Shown here: in pieces, positions 51,348 through 59,487 of the stretch
How the letters are laid out: every line of letters starts with the position of its first letter
How positions within the stretch are numbered: position 1 is the stretch's first letter
Origin: an uncultured Flavobacteriaceae bacterium
GTDB taxonomy: Bacteria; Bacteroidota; Bacteroidia; Flavobacteriales; Flavobacteriaceae
Length of the DNA stretch: 64,000 bases
Direction: 5' to 3'
NCBI GenBank assembly: GCA_947495135.1
Contig: CANLXN010000001.1
Coordinates: 682,001 to 746,000 of the forward strand
Notes under the pieces: model-generated
What the model saw: only the letters and a program-made list of their open reading frames with translations
Told to the model about the DNA's origin: nothing
Databases searched by the model: none
Position numbers and translations under genes: made by a program

Positions 51348-51595
51348 CGCAAGACGACATCTACACACAACTCAAAGACATTATAAAAATTTATCTCCCA
51401 GAAGATGTTTCGGTAGATAAAATAACACTTGAGAGCCATCTCATCAACGAATTGAACATTAATTCTTCTCATCTAGTAGATGTAGTATTGGACGTAGAGG
51501 ATGCTTTCGATATCGAAATAAAGGATCAAGAACTGGAGGAAATGGATACCGTTAAAACTGCCATTGCGATCATTGAAAAAAAACTAAACAACTAA
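51344..51595 (+). CDS. Acyl carrier protein of the polyketide/fatty-acid set
   Basis: An 83-residue acidic helical protein. Alignment by eye places the phosphopantetheine serine at S41 in 'N-I-N-S-S-H-L-V', replacing the usual D-S-L by N-S-S. The next helix 'D-V-V-L-D-V-E-D-A-F-D-I' matches helix III of ACPs. It is coupled to the ketosynthase gene by a 4-nt overlap. Confidence 0.85.
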   Translation: MTQDDIYTQLKDIIKIYLPEDVSVDKITLESHLINELNINSSHLVDVVLDVEDAFDIEIKDQELEEMDTVKTAIAIIEKKLNN

Positions 51596-51602
51596 CCACA
51601 TC

Positions 51603-52391
51603 ATGGAAGCGTTTTTTACAGCTGAAAATTTAATTACCTTATTATTACTCATTCTTTTACAAGGGGTTTTGGGAATAGACAATTTACTTTATATCTCCAT
51701 CGAATCCAAGAGAGCCCCGTTAGACCAACAGGCCCGTGTTAGAAAAATTGGAATTGGAGCTGCAATTGTATTAAGAATTGTTCTCTTGTTCGTGTTATTG
51801 GAGTTAATTGCTTTATTTCAAGATCCTTGGATAGTTCTAAAAGACAACGGCATCTTTGAAGGTTCTTTTAATCTTCATAGCATCATTATCCTGTTTGGTG
51901 GTGTCTTTATTATGTATACTGCTGTCAAAGAGATTTGGCATATGATGATAATCCACAAAGACGGAGCGCATGGAGATAAGAAACCTAAATCGGTTACTAA
52001 CATCATTATTTCAATTATTATCATGAATTTGGTGTTCTCATTCGATTCTATTTTGGGTGCCATTGCTTTAACTGATGTGTTTGTTACCATGGCAATTGCT
52101 ATTGTGGCTGGTGGGGTGATGATGATATGGCTTTCGGGTCATGTAACCCAGTTCCTTAAAAAGAACAGGATGTACGAAGTACTTGGACTTTTCATTTTAT
52201 TGATTGTGGGAATCATGCTGCTTTCGGAAGGTGGTCACCTCGCACATTTACATATTTTTGGAGGTGAGATTACCGCTATGAGCAAAGCGACGTTCTACTT
52301 CGTAATTGCTGTTCTAGTGATTATTGATGTGGTACAAGGACGCTATCAGAAGAAAATAAACTCTGAGATCAATAAAAATACCTCCAAGTAA
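51603..52391 (+). CDS. TerC-family membrane protein
   Basis: A 262-residue inner-membrane protein with about seven helices. Visible TerC features are 'L-L-Q-G-V-L-G-I-D-N-L-L-Y' (the D-N pair, about residues 19-31), 'R-K-I-G-I-G-A-A' and 'F-S-F-D-S-I-L-G-A-I' (about 146-155), two acidic sites thought to handle metal ions. The family is linked to manganese export and tellurite resistance. It starts 7 nt after the ACP but its function looks separate from the polyketide set. Confidence 0.85.
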   Translation: MEAFFTAENLITLLLLILLQGVLGIDNLLYISIESKRAPLDQQARVRKIGIGAAIVLRIVLLFVLLELIALFQDPWIVLKDNGIFEGSFNLHSIIILFGGVFIMYTAVKEIWHMMIIHKDGAHGDKKPKSVTNIIISIIIMNLVFSFDSILGAIALTDVFVTMAIAIVAGGVMMIWLSGHVTQFLKKNRMYEVLGLFILLIVGIMLLSEGGHLAHLHIFGGEITAMSKATFYFVIAVLVIIDVVQGRYQKKINSEINKNTSK

Positions 52392-52392
52392 A

Positions 52393-53613
52393 ATGTTCCA
52401 TGTTTCTTTTCCTAAACTAGAACCAAAAGTACTGGCTATAAAGCTCACTGCAACTGGGGAAAGAAGTATTCGAAGTCATCACCCATGGATATTCACCGAT
52501 AGTATCGAGAAGATCAATAAAGAAGGGGATTCAGGAGACATCGCAATTGTATTCAGCCAACGTAAAAACAAGGCAATTGGTGTTGGGTTGTACGACCCAG
52601 ATTCACCAATTCGCATCAAAATGGTTCACTTTGATAGTGGAGAAAAATTGAATTCCGATTTCTTCTTTAAAAAGATAAAGCGTGCATTTTCGCTTCGAGA
52701 AGAGCTTCTTAAAACCAATACCAATAGTTACCGTCTACTGTTTGGTGAGAACGACGGCTTTCCAGGCCTCATTGCCGATGTGTATAATCATGTATTGGTG
52801 GTTAAACTCTATTCGGCTATTTGGTTTCCATATTTCGAAACAATTTTAAAAGTCCTCATCGATATAAGTGGATCTACTTGTGCGGTACTTCGACTTAGTC
52901 GGAATATTCAAAATAATCCTTCCTATAATTTAAATGAAGGTGATGTACTCTTCGGAAATTTGAACAAAGAAGTAGTTCGCTTTACCGAACACGGCGTGAA
53001 CTTCTCTGCAAATGTGATTAAAGGACATAAAACAGGCTATTTTTTGGACCATAGAGCTAACCGAAGACAGGTAGGTCTGCTTTCTAAGGGAATGAAAGTA
53101 TTGGATGTTTTCTCCTATGCGGGAGGTTTTTCAGTACATGCATTAGCAAATGGAGCAAAAGAAGTTACAAGCTTAGATATTAGTAAACAAGCCTTGGAAA
53201 TAGCGCTAGAAAACGGAGAACTAAATGATTATAGTGGCTCACATTACACCATAGCTGGTGATGCCTTTTTGGAAATGCAACGACTTATTACTGAAGGGAA
53301 AAAATACAATGTGGTGGTAGTCGATCCACCAAGTTTTGCAAAGAGTGCCAAAGAAACTACCATGGCAAGAAAGAAATACGCTCAATTAGCAAAGCTAGGT
53401 GTGCAATTAACAGCTAAAAAAGGTATGTTGGTCCTCGCATCTTGTTCTTCGCGAATCTTAGCGGTAGACTTTTTCAGAATAAATACAGAAGAATTAAAAG
53501 CATCTGGACGTCTTTTTAAAACAATGGATAAAACCTATCACGATAGCGATCATCCAGTTTCGTTTCCAGAGGGAGCTTACCTAAAGTGTGGTTATTATCG
53601 ATTTAGTGACTAG
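52393..53613 (+). CDS. Class I SAM-dependent rRNA methyltransferase (RlmI-like)
   Basis: A 406-residue enzyme. A PUA-like N-terminus ('R-S-I-R-S-H-H-P-W-I-F' ) leads to an EEHUD-like middle ('L-F-G-E-N-D-G-F-P-G-L' ) and a methyltransferase end: 'V-L-D-V-F-S-Y-A-G-G-F' (SAM motif I), 'V-V-V-D-P-P-S-F-A-K-S' (D-P-P catalytic motif) and 'V-L-A-S-C-S-S' . This is the E. coli RlmI architecture (m5C of 23S rRNA). Only 1 nt after TerC. Confidence 0.88.
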   Translation: MFHVSFPKLEPKVLAIKLTATGERSIRSHHPWIFTDSIEKINKEGDSGDIAIVFSQRKNKAIGVGLYDPDSPIRIKMVHFDSGEKLNSDFFFKKIKRAFSLREELLKTNTNSYRLLFGENDGFPGLIADVYNHVLVVKLYSAIWFPYFETILKVLIDISGSTCAVLRLSRNIQNNPSYNLNEGDVLFGNLNKEVVRFTEHGVNFSANVIKGHKTGYFLDHRANRRQVGLLSKGMKVLDVFSYAGGFSVHALANGAKEVTSLDISKQALEIALENGELNDYSGSHYTIAGDAFLEMQRLITEGKKYNVVVVDPPSFAKSAKETTMARKKYAQLAKLGVQLTAKKGMLVLASCSSRILAVDFFRINTEELKASGRLFKTMDKTYHDSDHPVSFPEGAYLKCGYYRFSD

Positions 53614-53624
53614 ACTTATAGTTT

Positions 53625-53654
53625 AAAAAAGAGCGCTTTTACACGCCCCTTTTT
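53625..53654 (+). terminator. Possible terminator after the rRNA methyltransferase
   Basis: AAAAAAGAGCG, 8-nt loop, CGCCCCTTTTT with two mispairs in the stem; ends in five T residues, just after the stop at 53613. Confidence 0.45.
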
Positions 53655-53683
53655 CTGGGTTTTGATGCTCCTCTATTACTCAA

Positions 53684-54502
53684 TTAATTTGGAAACCAGT
53701 AATTCAAGTCATGTCTTGCTGTCGCCATGGTAAACAGAATAAGTTCTTTTGAATTACTAGAAAGGTTGGACTGTTCGATCATGGTTTCCATTTGTACTGA
53801 ATACCCAAGAAATGCTTGAAATGAACTACTATTCTCAAATGCACTGAAATAATTGGATAAGATCTGGCTTTCAATATTTGAAATTTTTCCTTCTTGCCCC
53901 ATATTTTGAGCAATTATCGACATTCTTCCACCTGAACTTACAGCTGCCTGATCTACATAGGATTGTATCCCAAAAAAATCTGTTTCACTGAATTGAACCG
54001 TAGAATTGATTCCGTTCTCCTGTAGTATTCGATTTGCTACTATCTGGAGATTATCAAAGTTTAGTACTCCATTTTGAATGACGAATGCTCGCTCTGTTGT
54101 TAATGCTTCATTCAATATCTCCGTATGAAGCTCGCCCGCATAATCGTATGCATTCCCATTATTCGAAACGCCTCCATCATTAGGTGGTGGCGCAATGCCA
54201 AGTCCCGCGGCAACCGAGCAACCTACACCTAGTAATACGCCGCCTACAGGACCTCCGGTAAGCGTTCCAACGGCACCACCAATGATATCAGAGAGTGCTA
54301 CTTCCCACCATTTGGCCCGACTTGTATTATTAGGATCAATAAGTACTTCTCCTGTTTGACTGTCTATAAAGGCAGTAGTGGCATTTTGGAATTGAAGTTC
54401 AATTTGTATGGAGTCTTCCAAATTCTGTTCTTCATCGTTAGAGCAATTGGAAAACAAAGCGATAGTAAATAAGAGAATAAATAAGTTTTTTAAATTTTTC
54501 AT
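53684..54502 (-). CDS. Lipoprotein with glycine-zipper segment, function unknown
   Basis: A 272-residue lipoprotein (lipobox 'L-F-S-N-C20', then S-N-D-E-E, surface-export-like). A glycine-rich hydrophobic stretch at about residues 74-102 (G-G-A-V-G-T-L-T-G-G repeated) is followed by P-P-P and mixed helical regions. The zipper resembles membrane-inserting segments of small toxins and OmpA-like lipoproteins. The remainder is unlike any family I know. Its upstream 100 bp match those of 54709-55152, including a shared promoter-like motif. Possibly an effector or stress lipoprotein of the adjacent sigma module. Confidence 0.7.
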   Translation of the reverse strand: MKNLKNLFILLFTIALFSNCSNDEEQNLEDSIQIELQFQNATTAFIDSQTGEVLIDPNNTSRAKWWEVALSDIIGGAVGTLTGGPVGGVLLGVGCSVAAGLGIAPPPNDGGVSNNGNAYDYAGELHTEILNEALTTERAFVIQNGVLNFDNLQIVANRILQENGINSTVQFSETDFFGIQSYVDQAAVSSGGRMSIIAQNMGQEGKISNIESQILSNYFSAFENSSSFQAFLGYSVQMETMIEQSNLSSNSKELILFTMATARHDLNYWFPN

Positions 54503-54572
54503 GATTTATGTTTTTGTTCCTACTCTGTTTATAGTGGCTTTTCAGATTACGCCATTAGATCGATCTATAAAC

Positions 54573-54603
54573 AAGTATCAGGATGCTCATTTCATTACCC
54601 AAA
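54573..54603 (-). promoter_or_regulatory. Shared promoter-like motif, copy 1
   Basis: On the minus strand: TTTGGGTAATG (54593-54603), 16 nt, ACTT (54573-54576). The same arrangement occurs at 55222-55252 and 59414-59445. It is unlike TAnnTTTG and spaced like -35/-10 elements. Confidence 0.5.
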
Positions 54604-54649
54604 TAAAATTTTAAAAGCGAATTGCTGAGAAGTTAATACTTATGAAATC

Positions 54650-54683
54650 TAAAAAACCCCGAAACAATGAGAGCTCCGAGGTT
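54650..54683 (-). terminator. Intrinsic terminator of the 147-residue secreted protein gene
   Basis: On the minus strand, AACCTCG, 15-nt loop, CGGGGTT (one G-U pair) then TTTTT, 25 nt after the stop at 54709. Confidence 0.75.
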
Positions 54684-54708
54684 GCAATTGCTTCAATGTA
54701 AAAAATTA

Positions 54709-55152
54709 TTAGCTGTTTCCTATAATAATTGAAGGCATCATCATTCCGCCAGACCAAACCACATAGGTTCCTCCTCCGATAGAAGAACTACAGCATTGAG
54801 GGAAATACTGCCCCTCATCGATCGAACCTACATCGCAAGGTGAATCGTTGGGCTCAACCAGAGCATTGAAACACATTGGGGTTCCACCTCCTTTTTGAAC
54901 ATATGCTTTAACAAATGCGTGTCCGGGGTCTGGCGAAACGGTTTGTGAACTAGTTACCCCAAGTCCGAAAGTCATAGTAACTAATTCGCTAGGTGAACAA
55001 TCCATAGTAGTGGTGTTTATTTGGAATAAAGTGACCTCAATCTGGCAATTTACTAATGTATTATTGATGGTAATATCGGGGCCCGTTTGGGCGAATGCTG
55101 CAAACGACAGAAACGCACAGCATAGAAAGATAATTTTCTTTAAGTTTTTCAT
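54709..55152 (-). CDS. Small secreted cysteine-containing protein, function unknown
   Basis: A 147-residue exported protein (signal peptide to about residue 21, 'F-A-A-F-A-Q'). The mature part is beta-rich with six cysteines (near residues 36, 52, 93, 104, 118, 119), probably disulfide bonded. A 'S-P-D-P-G-H-A-F-V-K-A' segment and a glycine- and methionine-rich end ('G-G-G-T-Y-V-V-W-S-G-G-M-M-M-P' ) stand out. No family recognised. It has its own terminator and shares leader sequence with the neighbouring lipoprotein gene. Confidence 0.65.
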   Translation of the reverse strand: MKNLKKIIFLCCAFLSFAAFAQTGPDITINNTLVNCQIEVTLFQINTTTMDCSPSELVTMTFGLGVTSSQTVSPDPGHAFVKAYVQKGGGTPMCFNALVEPNDSPCDVGSIDEGQYFPQCCSSSIGGGTYVVWSGGMMMPSIIIGNS

Positions 55153-55221
55153 ACTAACAGTATTAAATCCCTACTCTTTGAAATTGGTTTTTCGGGTGAC
55201 ACCAATGATCGATCTACTTAG

Positions 55222-55252
55222 AAGTAGTAGAATTAGAAAAACATTACCCAAA
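55222..55252 (-). promoter_or_regulatory. Shared promoter-like motif, copy 2
   Basis: Minus strand TTTGGGTAATG (55242-55252), 16 nt, ACTT (55222-55225); 69 nt to the ATG at 55152, almost the same as copy 1 (70 nt). Confidence 0.5.
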
Positions 55253-55309
55253 AAAATTAACTAATATGGAATCTTATGGTGGGAAATACAATTGGTGTCA
55301 ATACTGGAA

Positions 55310-58021
55310 CTAGGAAAGAGTCTTTTTTCTGATTAAAATAAATAGCATTATCAAAGCCATAATTCCTAATGCAATAAATAGCCAGTTGGAAAACCGATCA
55401 TGCTGTAGTGATAATGCATCGGTATTGCCCGTAACCGTTAGGGGAGCCCAGTAATAAGGAGACAGTCTGTCGAGCTGATTGGTCGACAAATAGTCAATTT
55501 TTGCACTTTGAAGCGATTTGGATTTACGTTGATTTGCTTTTATGTGACTATAGAATTCATGAAAAATTTCATAATTAGCTTGTCCATTGGCATTCCACTG
55601 AGAAGCAATAACGCTTTCTGTTCCATTGTAGAATAAGGCTCTCGACAAGCTGTTTACACCTTCACCTATTTCTAAATTTCCCAAGGCACTTTTACAAGCG
55701 TCCAATATTATTAAGTGTGCAGCTGTTTCCATTTGATAAAAATCATCTAGCGTTAATTTTTCATCATAAAAAGAGATCCAAGGTGTCTTAGAAGTCTCGT
55801 AACCAGCATGAGTGCTAAGGTGAATAATTGAATGTTCTTTTATACTTTTCTGAAAAGCTTCTTTAGTTGCAGCTTTTTGAATTTTAAGCTCCATAGGTAA
55901 AATGGAAGCATAGTTGTCCATCTCTTGACCACTAGCCAACAAATTTGGAAGTTTATGCTTTTCAAAATTAACTGGGGCGAAACCAATCATACTTTGCTTT
56001 TTATTATTAGGGGTGCCCATTCGGTCAAAAACGGAAACAGAATGCAGGTAACTCACTTCTGTATGATACAGAAGATAATCTGGTTGATAATGAGTTCCCC
56101 TTTTTGTTGCTACGAGTGCTGAAAACGGTAAGTTCTGAATTTCATAATCAGGAATCACGACTAATTTCTTTGAGTCTAGTTTGCTCAATGCGTCCGGGAA
56201 TGGAAAAATTTGATCGTAAACAACATTTGCCAATAGCTGATAAGCTACAAATTCAGATTCCTTGACATAAGGCTTAGAGATCATTTCTTTTAGCTCATTG
56301 ACTCGCTTTAGAAATAACGGAGCTTCTTCAATTTGAAATAAGATCATTTCATCATTTGAGCAGAATAAGCCGTAGCCGTCATTGGGCGTAAGAATATATT
56401 CAACTAGATTAGAAGTAGGAGACACGTGTTTCTCGATCGCCTGTTTTAACGAACTTATTTTGGGTTCTCGTTTTATGTTATAATACTTCGGAAAGGTTAT
56501 TTTTAAAGAATCTAAGAAAATCGAATGTTCATTATTGATTTCGGTAAAAGCCCGCTGAAGAACTTGGTTATCAGGTGTTTCTTCCAACTGACTTCTAAGA
56601 GAGATCTTTTCAAATTCGAAGAATTTCTCACGCTCTAAAACCGACTTAGGAATTGAGGATGAAACTTTCATTTTCAGTTTATCCAGGTTTTCTAGTAACA
56701 AAAGCGATTTGTTTTTTTCCATAAAATAGAATGCTCCGTCTATATCATTTAAGAGATAACAGACTTTTACTGCCAATAGATAGGTGTCTACACCTTTGTC
56801 AATCCAAAATAGTTTTGACTTTTCTTGAGAACTATCCAATCGGATAAGCGAGATTACTTGGTCTATTAAGTGAAATATTTTCTTAGCTTTTATAAGGTGT
56901 TTAGTGGAAGGGTCTAATTCATAAGCACTTATCAATTCTGCTCCAATTTCAGATAAATAATGAAGCACATCTGTTTTGTTTGGTGAGTTTTTGATGTCTA
57001 AGAGATAATTGGGATTCTTTCGTTTAGGTACTTCCTGGCCGTACAGTACTGTATTTAGAGCCCTGTAGTAATAGCTAATTTTTTCATCTGGAAGGGCAGA
57101 AGGGAGATAATACCCTTGATTTAGATAGACATCTGCAGTCATTTTCCAACTATTGGATATTTGTAATGCCTTTGTGTAAAATAAAGTGCTTTTTTTAGTT
57201 TGGTTTAATTCAGAATATAGAACACCTATGTTATTGTAAAATACCCCAAGCTTTATCGAGTCGTTTAATTTACTATATACAGGAATTGCCTTCTCTAAAT
57301 AACTCAAGGAGGCTTTTTTGTCATGAAAGAATATAGTGCTTAAGTTTAAATACAAGTCGGCTAAATCTAGTGGATTTGACGTGATTTCTTCTATTTTTTG
57401 TTTGTGTAGGAGTATGCTCTCTAGGTTTTTTTCATGGTAGGCCATTTTACTATATACATAGATACATGCCAAATGCCCTTTTACGTAGATACTTAGATCG
57501 TTATACGTAGAAAGAGAGAGCGTTACCGGTTCTAGGTATTCTAAGGCTTGATAATAGTCCCCTTCCGACGAACTTAGAAATGCCAATTCAATTAGCGCTT
57601 TATAATTGAAACGATCGGGGGCATTATTCTTAATAATTCTATCCAGATATTGTTTTCCTTCCCGTCGTTGGTCGAGTCTACGATAATAAATGAAAGTATT
57701 ATAAAGACTATTGTTTAATCCTGTCTTGTTTGAAGAAGCGATAGACTCTCTAATGTTTATAGCTATGAGCGTGGATTCAATAGCCTTTTCAAAATCGTTA
57801 TTGGATCTATGAAGCAATCCTAGTTTATGATATACGTAACCAAGTTCTTCCGTAAATGTTGTGTTGGTATTATTTTCAAGCAGGGAATTGGTGAGTTCAA
57901 TTTTTTTAATAATCTCAAGATCGAGCTGTTTAATAGAGTCGAAAGATTGCTTAAGTCCTTCCTGCCCCTCACTAACCAACGACCATAGTAGCAAGGTAAT
58001 CCAACATAATTTTTTAAACAT
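55310..58021 (-). CDS. TPR-CHAT caspase-like protease, membrane-anchored
   Basis: A 903-residue protein. Signal peptide (to about residue 19), a long TPR array (about 40-460, with 'L-Y-N-N-I-G-V-L-Y-S-E-L-N' type repeats), a linker, and a CHAT protease domain (about 610-870). The His/Cys dyad is H738 ('H-L-S-T-H-A-G-Y') and C776 ('I-L-D-A-C-K-S'). A single membrane segment (about 879-898) and a short basic tail close it. The topology puts the TPR and CHAT domains in the periplasm. CHAT proteins are caspase-like proteases used in signalling and defence; TPRs sense the target. Encoded with a subtilase and next to an ECF sigma/anti-sigma pair. Confidence 0.88.
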   Translation of the reverse strand: MFKKLCWITLLLWSLVSEGQEGLKQSFDSIKQLDLEIIKKIELTNSLLENNTNTTFTEELGYVYHKLGLLHRSNNDFEKAIESTLIAINIRESIASSNKTGLNNSLYNTFIYYRRLDQRREGKQYLDRIIKNNAPDRFNYKALIELAFLSSSEGDYYQALEYLEPVTLSLSTYNDLSIYVKGHLACIYVYSKMAYHEKNLESILLHKQKIEEITSNPLDLADLYLNLSTIFFHDKKASLSYLEKAIPVYSKLNDSIKLGVFYNNIGVLYSELNQTKKSTLFYTKALQISNSWKMTADVYLNQGYYLPSALPDEKISYYYRALNTVLYGQEVPKRKNPNYLLDIKNSPNKTDVLHYLSEIGAELISAYELDPSTKHLIKAKKIFHLIDQVISLIRLDSSQEKSKLFWIDKGVDTYLLAVKVCYLLNDIDGAFYFMEKNKSLLLLENLDKLKMKVSSSIPKSVLEREKFFEFEKISLRSQLEETPDNQVLQRAFTEINNEHSIFLDSLKITFPKYYNIKREPKISSLKQAIEKHVSPTSNLVEYILTPNDGYGLFCSNDEMILFQIEEAPLFLKRVNELKEMISKPYVKESEFVAYQLLANVVYDQIFPFPDALSKLDSKKLVVIPDYEIQNLPFSALVATKRGTHYQPDYLLYHTEVSYLHSVSVFDRMGTPNNKKQSMIGFAPVNFEKHKLPNLLASGQEMDNYASILPMELKIQKAATKEAFQKSIKEHSIIHLSTHAGYETSKTPWISFYDEKLTLDDFYQMETAAHLIILDACKSALGNLEIGEGVNSLSRALFYNGTESVIASQWNANGQANYEIFHEFYSHIKANQRKSKSLQSAKIDYLSTNQLDRLSPYYWAPLTVTGNTDALSLQHDRFSNWLFIALGIMALIMLFILIRKKTLS

Positions 58022-58058
58022 TTAAGTATAAGTGAGGTTAGTTCACGTAAATATAGCA

Positions 58059-58083
58059 AATCCCCAAGGTTTGCTTGGGGATT
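58059..58083 (-). other. Perfect hairpin between the subtilase and CHAT genes
   Basis: AATCCCCAAG, 5-nt loop, CTTGGGGATT: a 10-bp perfect stem. On the minus strand it is not followed by a T-run, so it is more likely an attenuator or RNA-processing/stability element than a full terminator. Confidence 0.6.
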
Positions 58084-58109
58084 GTATCTCTTGAGAACAA
58101 AAAATATCA

Positions 58110-59381
58110 CTACGGAAAAATAATCGTGTTATAAGTGGTAGGCCTATCATAATCTACTAGTGTTCCGTACGAAATTAGGGCAGTTATAACTTCGGAAGGA
58201 GATGACATCATTCCAGACTCGTACCATATCTTAGCCGCGACTGCTGAAATATGGGGGGCGGCAAACGATGTACCAGATATAGCCACTGGAAGTCCTTCAG
58301 AATTTACAAAAGGAATAAAGGTTCCTTTCGAAATAAAATCTACGGTGATATTTCCATAATTGGAGTAGGACGCAATGTTGGTCATTGACTGATTGGCTGC
58401 GGCAACACTCGTTACGTTAGGTAGGTTATATCCACTTGGGTAATGCGGATAATCTTCGGAAGTAAAAATATCATTATCATTTTCATGATTTCCAGCAGAT
58501 GTTACAAGCAAAACGTCGTCTTGTACATTTTCAATTAGATTTGAAAATATATCATTGGTTTGGTTGTCCGGACCTTCCAAGTCGTACCAACCTAAACTTG
58601 CCTGAATTATCTGAGCGTATTGCGCGCCTAACTGAAAACCACATAAAAAATCAAATTTACTCACCTTACCAGTGCTATTAGCCACTTTAATGGGTAGAAT
58701 TTGAAATGGCACGCCGAGGTCTTCCAATGTAGAAGTAAGTATATGTGTCACTGCCGAACCGTGAACAAGTTCGTAATCATCGTACACATTTTCTATTTCA
58801 TCTACATAATTCCATCCAGAAGTTAGCTCGGGAACACCTGCTCCAACAGCGTTAAAAAGAAATGGTGCGGAAGTGGCGAATGTTGGATAATGAACATCTA
58901 CACCAGAATCTAGCACAGCGATGGTAACACCAGCGTTGGTCGTTTTTACTTTGGAAGCATATTCTGTGTTACCCGAACCACCCGTAAGGACGTTATCTTC
59001 ACCTTCGTACTTAAATCCAAACTCTCTTTCTACTCTTAGAATAGATTCGGCATCGCCACTGCCAGAATCAATAGAGCCAAGTTTGGTTTCTAGATCGGCA
59101 TCGGTGCCAAAATCCCATTTTTCTATAGTCCCGTCGCAATGAGCGCACACCTCGTATTTCACTACTTGATGCGAGGCCCTCAAACTATCTTTCTGACTAT
59201 CGTTAGTGGTAGAATTGTATTGCACAATTAACTCTGTGCTTGAATAAATAGGAATGTTTACAGGTTGAATAGGATATTGAAAATTAGCCCCAGCAGAAGT
59301 TTCAATCTCAGAAAGATTGTTGGAGCAGGATATTAAGAAGAGTGCAATTGTAACACAGAAATAATAAATTAATGTTTTCAT
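58110..59381 (-). CDS. Subtilisin-like serine protease lipoprotein (S8 family)
   Basis: A 423-residue lipoprotein (lipobox 'L-I-S-C19', then S-N-N). A prodomain-like region (about 45-145, including 'C-A-H-C' ) precedes the S8 domain with the triad D158 ('V-L-D-S-G'), H207 ('V-H-G-S-A') and S372 ('S-G-T-S-F'), and the oxyanion N298 ('S-A-G-N'). It should be active. As first gene of the operon with the CHAT protease, it may activate or be activated in the same envelope pathway. Its promoter holds the shared motif; the sigma gene is divergent. Confidence 0.9.
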   Translation of the reverse strand: MKTLIYYFCVTIALFLISCSNNLSEIETSAGANFQYPIQPVNIPIYSSTELIVQYNSTTNDSQKDSLRASHQVVKYEVCAHCDGTIEKWDFGTDADLETKLGSIDSGSGDAESILRVEREFGFKYEGEDNVLTGGSGNTEYASKVKTTNAGVTIAVLDSGVDVHYPTFATSAPFLFNAVGAGVPELTSGWNYVDEIENVYDDYELVHGSAVTHILTSTLEDLGVPFQILPIKVANSTGKVSKFDFLCGFQLGAQYAQIIQASLGWYDLEGPDNQTNDIFSNLIENVQDDVLLVTSAGNHENDNDIFTSEDYPHYPSGYNLPNVTSVAAANQSMTNIASYSNYGNITVDFISKGTFIPFVNSEGLPVAISGTSFAAPHISAVAAKIWYESGMMSSPSEVITALISYGTLVDYDRPTTYNTIIFP

Positions 59382-59413
59382 AGTTTCATTTTTAAGAGTA
59401 CATATTTACTTTA

Positions 59414-59445
59414 AAGTGTCACTAGTTTCAATTTCATTACCCAAA
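59414..59445 (-). promoter_or_regulatory. Shared promoter-like motif, copy 3
   Basis: Minus strand TTTGGGTAATG (59435-59445), 17 nt, ACTT (59414-59417), 32 nt before the subtilase ATG. The flanks (TTTATTTGGGTAATGAAAT) match copy 1 for 19 nt. Confidence 0.55.
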
Positions 59446-59463
59446 TAAATACATATTTTAAAC

Positions 59464-59471
59464 TACATTTG
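59464..59471 (+). promoter_or_regulatory. -7 promoter box (TACATTTG) of the ECF sigma gene
   Basis: TACATTTG, 16 nt before the ATG at 59488: the housekeeping type of promoter, unlike the shared motif on the other side of the spacer. Confidence 0.55.
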
Positions 59472-59487
59472 ATACTTCTACAAAGCT

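Noticed and set aside
55310-58021. Type III CRISPR-associated TPR-CHAT (Csx29) system.
   Set aside because: No CRISPR array, Cas7-11 or Csx30-like gene is visible, and the protein has a signal peptide and membrane anchor, which Csx29 lacks.
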